Shown in pieces: positions 1 through 7,383 of a stretch of 17,324 nucleotides of DNA. The stretch is taken from NCBI GenBank assembly GCA_020432595.1, contig JAGQGA010000038.1, positions 1 through 17,324 on the forward strand. Reading direction: 5' to 3'. This DNA is from Anaerolineales bacterium. Lineage in GTDB: Bacteria; Chloroflexota; Anaerolineae; Promineifilales; Promineifilaceae. The notes below the pieces were generated by a model. It was not told the origin of the DNA and searched no databases. It was given only the letters and a program-made list of their open reading frames with translations. Position numbers and translations under genes: made by a program. Within the stretch, counting starts at the first letter, position 1. Each line of letters opens with the position of its first letter.

Positions 1-1
1 T

Positions 2-376
2 CTCACCGTCACCAGCATTTCGGTGAAGGAACCAATTGATAATTTGCTGCTGTCGAATGTGATTCGGCCGGCGGTGGTGGGGTTAACCAAGTCGCTTTCC
101 AAAGAGCTGGGCGGCGAAGGGATTCGCGTCAACTCCATTTTGCCCGGCTGGACTAAGACCGAGCGCATTGATTACATCCTCAACTTTTTGGCCGAAGAAA
201 AAGGCACCACCCCCGAAATCGAAGAAGCCAAAATTGTTGCCAACGTCCCCTCCGGCCGCATGGGGCGGCCAGACGAGTTTGGTCGTGTGGCAGCCTTCCT
301 CGTTTCCCCCGCCGCCAGCTACGTTTCCGGCATGATGATGCTAGTAGATGGTGGGGCGTATGTGGGGTTGATGTAA
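2..376 (+). CDS. SDR-family oxidoreductase, C-terminal part (5' end outside window)
   Basis: The open frame enters from the left edge; about 124 residues are visible. The stretch GIRVNSILPGW followed by a GRMGRPDEFG segment, an AAFLVSPAASYVSG segment and a terminal VDGGAYVG is the classical C-terminal half of a short-chain dehydrogenase/reductase, a Rossmann-fold NAD(P)-dependent enzyme of the cytoplasm. The usual YxxxK catalytic pair should fall in the segment LLLSNVIRPAVVGLTK, where by alignment Tyr is replaced by Ser and Lys by Arg. From memory, a FabG-like SDR subgroup carries exactly this S-x-x-x-R variant, so this is probably a subfamily trait and not decay. The substrate cannot be named. 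A 12-bp hairpin follows the stop codon. Confidence 0.85.
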   Translation, partial: LTVTSISVKEPIDNLLLSNVIRPAVVGLTKSLSKELGGEGIRVNSILPGWTKTERIDYILNFLAEEKGTTPEIEEAKIVANVPSGRMGRPDEFGRVAAFLVSPAASYVSGMMMLVDGGAYVGLM

Positions 377-382
377 AAGACG

Positions 383-417
383 TGGTGCGTGGTGCGTGAT
401 TGACACACCACGCACCA
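383..417. terminator. 12-bp inverted repeat after the SDR gene
   Basis: TGGTGCGTGGTG at 383-394 pairs perfectly with CACCACGCACCA at 406-417 around an 11-base loop. It starts 7 bases after the SDR stop and has no T-run after it, so it may be a weak terminator or an RNA-stabilising hairpin. It overlaps the upstream GTG (396) candidate start of the next gene, which argues against that start. Confidence 0.45.
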
Positions 418-428
418 TACCCTTAAAC

Positions 429-1058
429 ATGCTCCTTTTCTTTCTTCAAGGGATGGCTCTGGCCTTCCCCAATATTCCCCTACCCAGCCCATTCAAGCTC
501 TTTTTGATTTCGCAGGCACTGCAGAAGGGGTGGCGCAAGACGCTGCCTGTCTGTTTTGCCCCCTGGCTCACCGATGGGTTTATTGTGGCGTTGGCACTTT
601 TTATGCTGAGTCAAATTCCCCCCTGGTTTGTCAGCGTGCTGCGGCTGGCAGGCGGGCTGTTTATACTCTTTCTGGCATGGAAGGCGATCTTACGACTGCG
701 GCAGGGTGGGGTGCGATGGGAGGTGAGCGAGGAGGCAGCGCAGCGCAGCTTTTGGCAGGCGGTAGGAATCAACATCCTCAACCCCAATCCCTATATTTTG
801 TGGGGAGTGGTGGCGGGGCCGATTGTGCTGCAAGCGTGGCGGGAGCAGTCGCTGGTCGTCGGGCTGAGCTTTGTCGTTGGTTTTTACCTGATGTTTGTGC
901 TGGGGTTGGTGGGGCTGACCATTTTGTTTGGCACGGTGGGGCAAATGAGCGAGCGGCTGAACCGAGCGTTGAGCGTGCTGGCGGCGGTGGCACTGCTGCT
1001 GTTTGGATTGTACCAGTTGTGGGTGGGTGGTGCGGCATTTTTAGCGTTGATGGGGTAA
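429..1058 (+). CDS. LysE/RhtB-like multi-spanning membrane protein
   Basis: About 209 residues, the usual length for LysE/RhtB-type exporters of amino acids and other small molecules. It shows about six hydrophobic segments: the N-terminal FFLQGMALAF segment, then after a basic QKGWRKT loop a long hydrophobic hairpin, a segment around RLAGGLFILFLAWKAIL, and three more toward the C-terminus. The pattern 'LxxSQALQKGWRK' followed by a helix beginning 'DGFIVALALF' and later 'NILNPNPYILWGVV' matches the family; the NPNPYxxW motif is typical of the second half. The canonical GPN motif near the N-terminus is replaced by PSP. ATG 429 is chosen. GTG 396 is in frame but lies inside the hairpin that follows the SDR gene, and neither has a clear ribosome-binding site. 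The transported substrate is unknown. Confidence 0.75.
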   Translation: MLLFFLQGMALAFPNIPLPSPFKLFLISQALQKGWRKTLPVCFAPWLTDGFIVALALFMLSQIPPWFVSVLRLAGGLFILFLAWKAILRLRQGGVRWEVSEEAAQRSFWQAVGINILNPNPYILWGVVAGPIVLQAWREQSLVVGLSFVVGFYLMFVLGLVGLTILFGTVGQMSERLNRALSVLAAVALLLFGLYQLWVGGAAFLALMG

Positions 1059-1087
1059 AAAACGGCCGTTTTTCCCACCATTCCCCC

Positions 1088-1118
1088 TTGACTCGTCCCT
1101 TGGGGCAAGCCCTATACT
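1088..1118 (+). promoter_or_regulatory. MerR-type promoter with 19-bp spacer; probable leaderless start
   Basis: TTGACT at 1088-1093 and TATACT at 1113-1118 are separated by 19 bases. This over-long spacer is the hallmark of promoters activated by MerR-family proteins through DNA untwisting. The spacer contains the dyad CTTG-GGG-CAAG (around 1099-1109), a plausible operator. It lies directly before the MerR-family gene, so autoregulation is likely. The ATG of that gene starts 7 bases after the -10 element, so the transcript would have almost no leader. Confidence 0.75.
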
Positions 1119-1125
1119 TCTGGGC

Positions 1126-1940
1126 ATGGAGAAATCACAACCCACCTACCTCTCAATTGGCGACTTCGCCGAAGCCTCGCGGCTGTCGCGCAAGGCACTG
1201 CGGCTCTACGAGGAACGCGACATCCTGCGTCCCGCCTACGTAGACCCCGAATCTGGCTACCGCTACTACCAGCCTGATCAACTGGCCGCCGCCCGCCTGA
1301 TTCGCGCCCTGCGGCAGATCGAGATGCCGCTGGCCGCCATCCAGCAGTTGATTGCCGCCCGCCAGAGCAGCATGAGGCACTCGTCCTGGCCTATGAAAGG
1401 CGATACGCCGCCCGTGTGGAGCAGGTGAAACAAGCGATTCACTCCGTTCTATTAACCCTACGTCATAAGGAGCAAACCATGTCATTTACAGCACAGCAAA
1501 TTATGCTGGAACCCCAGATGGTGGCAACGATTACCCGTCGTCCACTGGTCAACGAGTTGGATGAGGCCATTCGCACGGCGTTGACGCAATTGCAGCAAGT
1601 CGTAGAGGCTCAGGGCGGCGAATTGTGCGGCGCACCGCTGGGCATTTATCACGGGCAAATTAATGAGGAAGAAAATGGGCCGATTGAGATTTGCTGGCCG
1701 GTGCGGGGCAATTTGACACCGCAGGGTGAAGTTGCTTTGCGGATGTTGGCGGGCGGAACGGCCGTTTGCGTCAACGCCCACGGTGATGATTGCAACTTCC
1801 CCGCCATTCTCGGTGCCTACGACGCCGCCTACGACTGGATCAAAGCCAACGGCCACGACATGGCCGAACCACCCCGCGAAATTTGGCACACCGCCCCCGG
1901 TGCCGACGCCCATATGCAGATTGTCTGGCTGTACAAATAA
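1126..1940 (+). pseudogene. MerR-family regulator with GyrI-like effector domain, interrupted by a 1-base frameshift
   Basis: Frame 1 from ATG 1126 encodes a winged-helix MerR DNA-binding domain (YLSIGDFAEASRLSRKALRLYE, then GYRYYQPDQL and a helix ending IQQLIAAR), then meets a stop at 1426-1428. From about 1362 another frame continues the same protein: PEQHEALVLAYERR, a coiled-coil linker, then about 150 residues resembling a GyrI-like/AraC effector-binding domain that reads to 1940. Restoring one C in the run near 1360-1363 (CGC-CCA instead of CGCCA) rejoins both halves into about 272 residues, the normal length for this two-domain type. Such proteins bind small hydrophobic ligands and activate 19-bp-spacer promoters; exactly such a promoter lies upstream. 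Either a recent loss-of-function mutation or a sequencing/assembly error in a C-rich stretch. The second half could still be made from ATG 1479. Confidence 0.85.
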
Positions 1941-1959
1941 GCAAAGAATCGAGATTAGA

Positions 1960-1994
1960 GATTGGAGATTGTAAACCTTCATCAATCTCCAATC
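1960..1994. terminator. 12-bp inverted repeat between convergent genes
   Basis: GATTGGAGATTG (1960-1971) pairs with CAATCTCCAATC (1983-1994) around an 11-base loop. Related GAGATT/AATCTC units flank it on both sides. It lies between the MerR-type gene (plus) and the aldo/keto reductase (minus), so it could end both transcripts. There is no strong T-run. Confidence 0.5.
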
Positions 1995-2018
1995 CCCAAT
2001 CTCACAAAACGACCCCAC

Positions 2019-2954
2019 TCAGTTCCCCAACAGCTTTTCCACTTCCGCCACCTCATCGGTGGTCAGCTCCCAATCCGCTGCCTTGGCGTTCGCTTCCAGG
2101 TGCGACAGCTTGGTGAGGCCGGAGATGACGGAGCAGACGGTGGGTTGAGCCAGCAGCCAGGCGTGGGCGAGTTCCGCCATTGTGTGGTCGCGCTCCTCCG
2201 CCCAGGCAGTGAGTGCCTCCACCCGGTCATAGTTGGCATCAGTCATGTACCCCTGCACATAGGGGCTGCGTTCGCCCCGCGTGCCGGCCGGTGCCCCCTC
2301 CCCACGCTTGTATTTGCCCGTCAAAAAGCCACCCGCCAGCGGAAAAAACGGGATGAACCCCACGCCATGCGCCTGGCAGAACGGAATCACCTCTTTTTCC
2401 ACCTCCCGCTCCAGCATGTGGTAGTGAGACTGGATGGTGACAAACGACGACCAGCCGCGAAATTCGGCCAGCGTGTTGGCCCGCGCCATTTGCCAGGCGG
2501 CGTAGTTGGAAGCCCCGATGTAGCGCACCTTACCGCTGCGAACCAAATCATCCAGCGCCCGCATCGTTTCTTCAACGGGGGTTGTGGCATCCCAACGGTG
2601 CATTTGGTACAGGTCAATGTGGTCGCTTTGCAGACGGCGCAGGCTGGCCTCCACCCCGTGCATGATGTGGTAGCGGGAGGTACCAATGTCGTTGGGGCCG
2701 TCACCCATCTTCATACACACCTTGGTCGCCACCACAAAGCGATCCCACCGCCCCTTGAGCGCCTCACCCAGCGTTATTTCTGACTGCGTGCCAGCGTAGA
2801 TGTCGGCCGTATCAATAAAGTTGATGCCCAAATCCTGGGCGGCGGCGATGATCTCGTTGACTCCGGCTTGGTCAACCACACCGCCAAACTGATTGGTGCC
2901 TAGCCCAATGGTAGACACGCGAACACCGGAATTTCCTAATTGTCTGTATTTCAT
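2019..2954 (-). CDS. Aldo/keto reductase
   Basis: 311 residues, a normal length for the NADPH-dependent aldo/keto reductase (TIM-barrel) superfamily, which reduces aldehydes or ketones in the cytoplasm. It opens with MKYRQLGNSGVRVSTIGLG, the typical N-terminal strand. The catalytic tetrad is visible: D48 and Y53 in FIDTADIY, K78 in VVATKV, and H119 in DLYQMHRWD. Later signatures include VRYIGASNY, a segment around VIPFCQAHGVGFIPFFPLAGG, and the C-terminal coenzyme-phosphate region VCSVISGLTKLSHLEAN. The physiological substrate cannot be told from sequence. The gene follows the malic enzyme on the same strand, but a long inverted repeat separates them, so it is probably a separate transcription unit. 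No clear ribosome-binding site precedes the ATG. Confidence 0.92.
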   Translation of the reverse strand: MKYRQLGNSGVRVSTIGLGTNQFGGVVDQAGVNEIIAAAQDLGINFIDTADIYAGTQSEITLGEALKGRWDRFVVATKVCMKMGDGPNDIGTSRYHIMHGVEASLRRLQSDHIDLYQMHRWDATTPVEETMRALDDLVRSGKVRYIGASNYAAWQMARANTLAEFRGWSSFVTIQSHYHMLEREVEKEVIPFCQAHGVGFIPFFPLAGGFLTGKYKRGEGAPAGTRGERSPYVQGYMTDANYDRVEALTAWAEERDHTMAELAHAWLLAQPTVCSVISGLTKLSHLEANAKAADWELTTDEVAEVEKLLGN

Positions 2955-2967
2955 GGTATTTAATGGG

Positions 2968-3041
2968 ACGCAGATTTGCCTGATTCACCTGATTTTTAGC
3001 CGCCCAATGCCCCATATCAGGAAAATCAGGTAAATCTGCGT
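2968..3041. repeat. Long imperfect inverted repeat, probable terminator of the malic enzyme gene
   Basis: A 26-base left arm starting ACGCAGATTTGCCTGATT (2968-2993) pairs with a right arm at 3016-3041 with 23 of 26 positions complementary, around a 22-base centre. It fills most of the 92-base gap between the malic enzyme stop and the aldo/keto reductase start. Its ACGCAGAT ends recall the repeat at 12256-12319, suggesting a family of dispersed intergenic palindromes. Confidence 0.7.
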
Positions 3042-3046
3042 TCTAT

Positions 3047-5533
3047 TTACTCTTCATAAATAAAACGGCGCACCCGCTCAGCGATGGCGGCGGGGTCGGC
3101 GGGGGTACGGGCTGCGCCGGTTTCAATGGCTTTGCGGGCCACCGCTTCGGCGACGGCGGGAGCGACGGAGAAGTCGGTGCCTTTGGGGATAATCCAGTCG
3201 GGGCGCAGGTCACGGTCGGGAACCAGCCCAGCAATGGCTTGGGCGGCGGCGATTTTCATGGCATCGGTGATGTTGCGCACGCGGGTATCGAGGGCACCGC
3301 GAAAGATGCCGGGGAAGGCGAGCGAGTTATTGACCTGGTTGGGCAAGTCGCTGCGCCCGGTGGCAACGATACTGGCTCCAGCGGCCAACGCCTCATCGGG
3401 CATGATTTCGGGGGTGGGGTTGGCGAGGGCGAAGATCATGGGGTCTTTTGCCATCGTGCGCACCATGTCGCCGCTGAGAACGCCGGGGGCGGAGAGGCCG
3501 ATGAATACGTCGCGTCCTTTAACGGCCGTTGCCAAATCTCCCTTCAGCTTATCCTGGTTCGTCAGGTTCGCCATCTCCTCCTTAATCCAGTTCATCCCCT
3601 TGCGCCCCTTGTAGAGTGCTCCCCGACTGTCCAGCATCACCACATCCTCCACCCCCATCGCCATCAGCAGCTTGGTCACGGCCACCGCCGATGCGCCCGC
3701 GCCGTTGACGGTAATCGTCAGGTCGCCCGGATGTTTGCCCGTCAGCCGACAAGCGTTCATAATGCCCGCAAGGACAACAACGGCCGTTCCGTGCTGGTCA
3801 TCGTGGAAAATCGGGATGTCGGTCAGCTCGCGCAGCTTGTTTTCGATGTAAAAACAGCGCGGCGCACTGATGTCCTCCAGATTGATGCCGCCAAACGTTG
3901 GCTCAAGCTGCAGCACCACATCAATAATTTCATCCGGGTCCTGGGTGCTGAGGCAAATGGGGAACGCTTCGACCCCGGCAAAGGTGTGGAACAAAATCGC
4001 CTTGCCTTCCATGACGGGCATTGCCGCCCGGCCGCCAATGTTGCCCAGCCCCAGCACCGCGCTGCCGTCGCTGACCACCCCCACCAGGTTGCCGCGTGGG
4101 GTCAGGGCAAACACCTCTTCCATCTTCTCGCGGATGAGGCGCGATGGTTCCATCGCCCCCGGCACCAGGTAGAACATTTTGAGGATGTGGTCATCTCTGA
4201 CCGGAATTTTGGAGTAGACCTCCAGCAACCCGGTAAACCGCTCGTGCAGCTCTAGCGACTCCTCGGCGACGGTCATCTTTTCCTGGCTCTTGGCTGGCAC
4301 AGGCAGTTTGCCTTCGTAAACAAAGCGGCGGGTGCGGTCAAAAATTTTCTCTGGGTCTACCCCGGCGCGGCGGGCGGTGCCATGCTGAATGCTGGCGGCG
4401 GCCACGGCTCTGGCAACGACGGGCGCAACGCTGAAATCAATGACGCGGGGGTAGATGTAGTCGGCGTGGCGCTGGTCGTCGGGGATGATGGCGGCGATGG
4501 CTTCGGCGGCGGCGATTTGGGCGCGGATGTGGAAGTGGCTGGCGCGAACGTCGAGCAGACCACGGAACACGCCGGGAATAACGGCCGTTATATCCATCTG
4601 GTTTGGGTAGGTCGAATGCCCCGTTGCCACCACCGCCGCCCCTGCCGCCCGCGCCTCCGGCGGCGTAATGCACAGCGGCATGGCAAAAGTGAACAAAATT
4701 GGGTCAGAAGCCATGCTTTTGATCTGCTCCGGCGTAATCGTCGTCGAGGCAAAATCAATCAGCGCGTCGGCTCCCTTGATCATTTCGGCTAGGTCGCCCT
4801 TGGCGTTGTAGGTATTGCTCACCTGGGCAATTTCCCACTTGGCCCAGTTCATCCCCAGCGGCCGATATTCATAAATCGCCCCCAGTTCGTCGCAGACAAT
4901 GACCTGTTCCGCCCCATAGCGGTGCAAAATAAACGCCGTCCCCAGCCCGGCCAGCCCCGCCCCGTTAACGATAATCCGCATTTGGCGCAAATCCTTGCCC
5001 ACCACTTTGGCCGCATTGAGCAGCCCGGCCAGCACGCCAATAGCCACCCCTTCGCGGTGGTTGTTAACCACGGGGATGCTCATCGCCTTTTCCAGCCGGT
5101 CGGTGACGGCCGGCCCGGTGGGGGAGGCGATGTCTTCGAGGCTGACAGCACCAAAGGTGGGGCTGAGCCGCAGCAGGGTTTCAACGATGTGTTCGGCATC
5201 TTGGGCTTTGATGGCGATGGGCATGGCATCCACCCCGGCAAACTCTTTCATGATGACCGATTTGCTTTCCAGCACGGGGAGAATGGCTTCGGGGCCGATG
5301 TTGCCTAACCCAAAAGCGGCCGTTCCGTTGGAAACAATCGCCACCATGTTGCCGCGACAGGTGACATCAAACGAGCGGTACGGGTCGCGGGCCACTTCCA
5401 GACATGGCTCGGCCACGCCGGGGGTGTAGACCAAACTCAGCATGGTGCTGTCGCGCACCTGCACCTTGCTCCGCACCCCAATCAAGCCGCGATAGCGGCG
5501 GCGGTATTTAATGCCTTCATTTTCTTGGGTCAT
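3047..5533 (-). CDS. Tandem malic enzyme: degenerate N-terminal copy fused to a C-terminal copy
   Basis: 828 residues, about twice a small bacterial malic enzyme (oxidative decarboxylation of malate to pyruvate and CO2 with NAD(P)+). Unit 1 is roughly residues 1-405 and unit 2 roughly 426-828; each has its own malic and NAD-binding parts (VNGAGLAGLG at 189-198, VNGAGASAVA at 609-618). Unit 1 keeps a Tyr in VYTPGVAEP (Y36), K91 and E133/D134, but the metal-site stretch that reads FHDDQHGT in unit 2 (576-583) is VNNHREGV (156-163), and ANPTPE (704-709) is AMPLCITPPE. Unit 2 keeps E553/D554/D579 and K511, but the residue aligned with Y36 is L456, with a Tyr one position earlier (Y455). The units are thus degenerate in complementary ways. 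A GGAG ribosome-binding site lies about 10 bases before ATG. Three AACGGCCGTT motifs occur inside. No PTA domain is present. Confidence 0.92.
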   Translation of the reverse strand: MTQENEGIKYRRRYRGLIGVRSKVQVRDSTMLSLVYTPGVAEPCLEVARDPYRSFDVTCRGNMVAIVSNGTAAFGLGNIGPEAILPVLESKSVIMKEFAGVDAMPIAIKAQDAEHIVETLLRLSPTFGAVSLEDIASPTGPAVTDRLEKAMSIPVVNNHREGVAIGVLAGLLNAAKVVGKDLRQMRIIVNGAGLAGLGTAFILHRYGAEQVIVCDELGAIYEYRPLGMNWAKWEIAQVSNTYNAKGDLAEMIKGADALIDFASTTITPEQIKSMASDPILFTFAMPLCITPPEARAAGAAVVATGHSTYPNQMDITAVIPGVFRGLLDVRASHFHIRAQIAAAEAIAAIIPDDQRHADYIYPRVIDFSVAPVVARAVAAASIQHGTARRAGVDPEKIFDRTRRFVYEGKLPVPAKSQEKMTVAEESLELHERFTGLLEVYSKIPVRDDHILKMFYLVPGAMEPSRLIREKMEEVFALTPRGNLVGVVSDGSAVLGLGNIGGRAAMPVMEGKAILFHTFAGVEAFPICLSTQDPDEIIDVVLQLEPTFGGINLEDISAPRCFYIENKLRELTDIPIFHDDQHGTAVVVLAGIMNACRLTGKHPGDLTITVNGAGASAVAVTKLLMAMGVEDVVMLDSRGALYKGRKGMNWIKEEMANLTNQDKLKGDLATAVKGRDVFIGLSAPGVLSGDMVRTMAKDPMIFALANPTPEIMPDEALAAGASIVATGRSDLPNQVNNSLAFPGIFRGALDTRVRNITDAMKIAAAQAIAGLVPDRDLRPDWIIPKGTDFSVAPAVAEAVARKAIETGAARTPADPAAIAERVRRFIYEE

Positions 5534-5573
5534 TGGTAACTGCTCCAGTTGCTTATAGCGTAAATGAGGGTAA

Positions 5574-5601
5574 GTATCGGTTTGCTTGGGGGGACTGTCA
5601 A
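5574..5601 (-). promoter_or_regulatory. Candidate promoter of the malic enzyme gene
   Basis: On the minus strand TTGACA (5596-5601) is followed after 16 bases by GATACT (5574-5579), in the 83-base gap between the end of the STAND gene and the malic enzyme start. A perfect -35 element and near-standard spacing suggest the malic enzyme is transcribed independently of the upstream STAND gene. Confidence 0.55.
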
Positions 5602-5616
5602 GGAAAAGGGGTGAAA

Positions 5617-7383
5617 TTACGGCCGTTGCCAGCGCAAAAAGTGAACCGTGCCATTGTCGTCGCCAACCACAATCGTTTGGCCGTTAGGCGTCATTGCTAC
5701 ACGGTACAATCTAGCACCCAAATCAAGTTCCATCTCAACCTTGCCGTTAGCGAGATTCAAGACCTTGAGAGCTTGGTCGTAGGAGGCAGAGATAGCACGC
5801 CCACCATCGGGAGTGATGGTGTTAGCAGTGATAAAAACTTTATGGTCGTAGAGGGAGCGTTCAATCTGTCCTGTTTGTAGGTTCCAGACTTTAAGGGTTT
5901 TGTCGTCGGAGGCGGAGATGGCGCGTCTGCCGTCGGGGGTGATGGTGATAGCCCTGACTCCTCCTGAATGGCCGAGGAGGGTGCGTTCAACCTGTCCTGT
6001 TTGCAGGTTCCAGACCTTAAGGGTTTTGTCGTCGGAGGCGGAGACAGCGTGCCCACCGCCTGGGGTGATGGCCACGTCAGTGACAAAACCTTTGTGGCCG
6101 GAGAGGGTGTGCTCAGTTTGCCCCGTTTGTAGGTTCCAGACTTCGAGGGTTTTGTTGTCGGACATGGAAACAGCGCGTCTGCTGTCGGGGGTGATGGCGA
6201 CGGCTCTGCCCCATCCTGAATGGCCGGAGAGGGTGCGTTCAGCCTGTCCCGTTCGCAGGTTCCAGACCTTGAAAGTGTAGTCGTCGGAGGCGGAGACAGC
6301 GTGCCAACCGTCTGGGGTGATGGTCACGCCCCAGACCCTTCCTGAATGGCCGGAGAGGGTGTGTTCAGCCTCTCTGGTTTGCAAGTTCCAGACCTTAAGG
6401 GTTTTGTCGTCGGAGGCGGAGACAGCGCGTCTGCCGTCGGGGGTGATGGCGATGGCATTAACAAAACCTGCATGGCGGGAGAGGTCACGTTCAGCCTGTC
6501 TAGTTGGCGCATCTGCGGTCAGGTTCCAGACCTTGAGGGTTTTGTCGTAGGAGGCAGAGATAGCACGCCCACCGTCAGAGGTGATGGCTACAGCCATGAC
6601 CCAATCTTCATGGCCGGAGAGGGTGTGTTCAACCTGTCCCGTTTGCAGGTTCCAGACCTTAAGGGTGTGATCCCAGGAAGCGGAGACAGCATGCCTACCG
6701 TCGAGGGTAATGGCGACGGCCCTGACCCCTCCTGAATGGCCGAATAGGGTGCGTTCAGCCTGTCCGGTTGGCGCATCTGCGCTTAGGTTCCAGACCTTAA
6801 GGGTTTTATCGTCGGAGGCGGAGACAGCATGGCCACCGTCTGGGGTGATGGCGACGGCAGTGACAAAACCTGCATGGCCAGAGAAGGTGCGTTCAGCCTG
6901 TCCTGTTTGCAGGTTCCAGACCTTGAGGGTTTTGTCGTCGGAGGCGGAGACAGCGCGTCTGCCGTCAGGGGTAATGGCGATGGCCCAGACCCTTCCTGAA
7001 TGGCCGGAGAGGGTGCGTTCAGCCTGTCCGGTTTGCAGGTTCCAGAACTTAAGGGTTTTGTCCCCGGAAGCGGAGACAACATGTCTGCCATCGGGGGTAA
7101 TGGCAACAGCCAAGACCCATCCTGAATGGCCGGAGAGGGTGCGTTCAGCCTGTCCGGTTTGCAAGTTCCAGACCCTGAGGGTTTTGTCGTCGGAGGCAGA
7201 GACAGCACGTTTACCGTCGGGGGTGATGGCAACGGCCCAGACCCTTCCTAGATGGCCGGAGAGGGTGCGTTCAGCCTGTCCGGTTTGCAGATTCCAGACC
7301 TTGAGAGTTTTGTCGTCGGAGGCGGAGACAGCATGCCTATCGTCAGGGGTAATGGCGACGGCCAAGACCCTTCCTAAACGACT
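5617..7383 (-). repeat. 14-unit WD40-coding repeat array (about 126 bp per unit)
   Basis: Blades 1-12 are nearly identical in both protein and DNA; the core is AVAITPDGxxAVSASDDKT followed by LKVWNLQTGQAERTLSGH. Two blades carry a 4-residue insertion (SADAPTGQ or TADAPTRQ), and blades 13-14 are divergent. Differences cluster at fixed positions: the residues either side of the Val in SGxVxA, the two after PDG, and the one before D-K-T. High DNA identity marks recent amplification or homogenisation and makes the copy number prone to change or to assembly error. Confidence 0.9.

Noticed and set aside
3239..4255. Long plus-strand open frame opposite the malic enzyme
   Set aside because: Low-complexity antisense of a well-conserved gene in G+C-rich DNA; no family resemblance.
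5617..7383. CRISPR-like array or satellite
   Set aside because: The 126-base period is explained by WD40 blades in one continuous frame; there are no unique spacers between identical short repeats.
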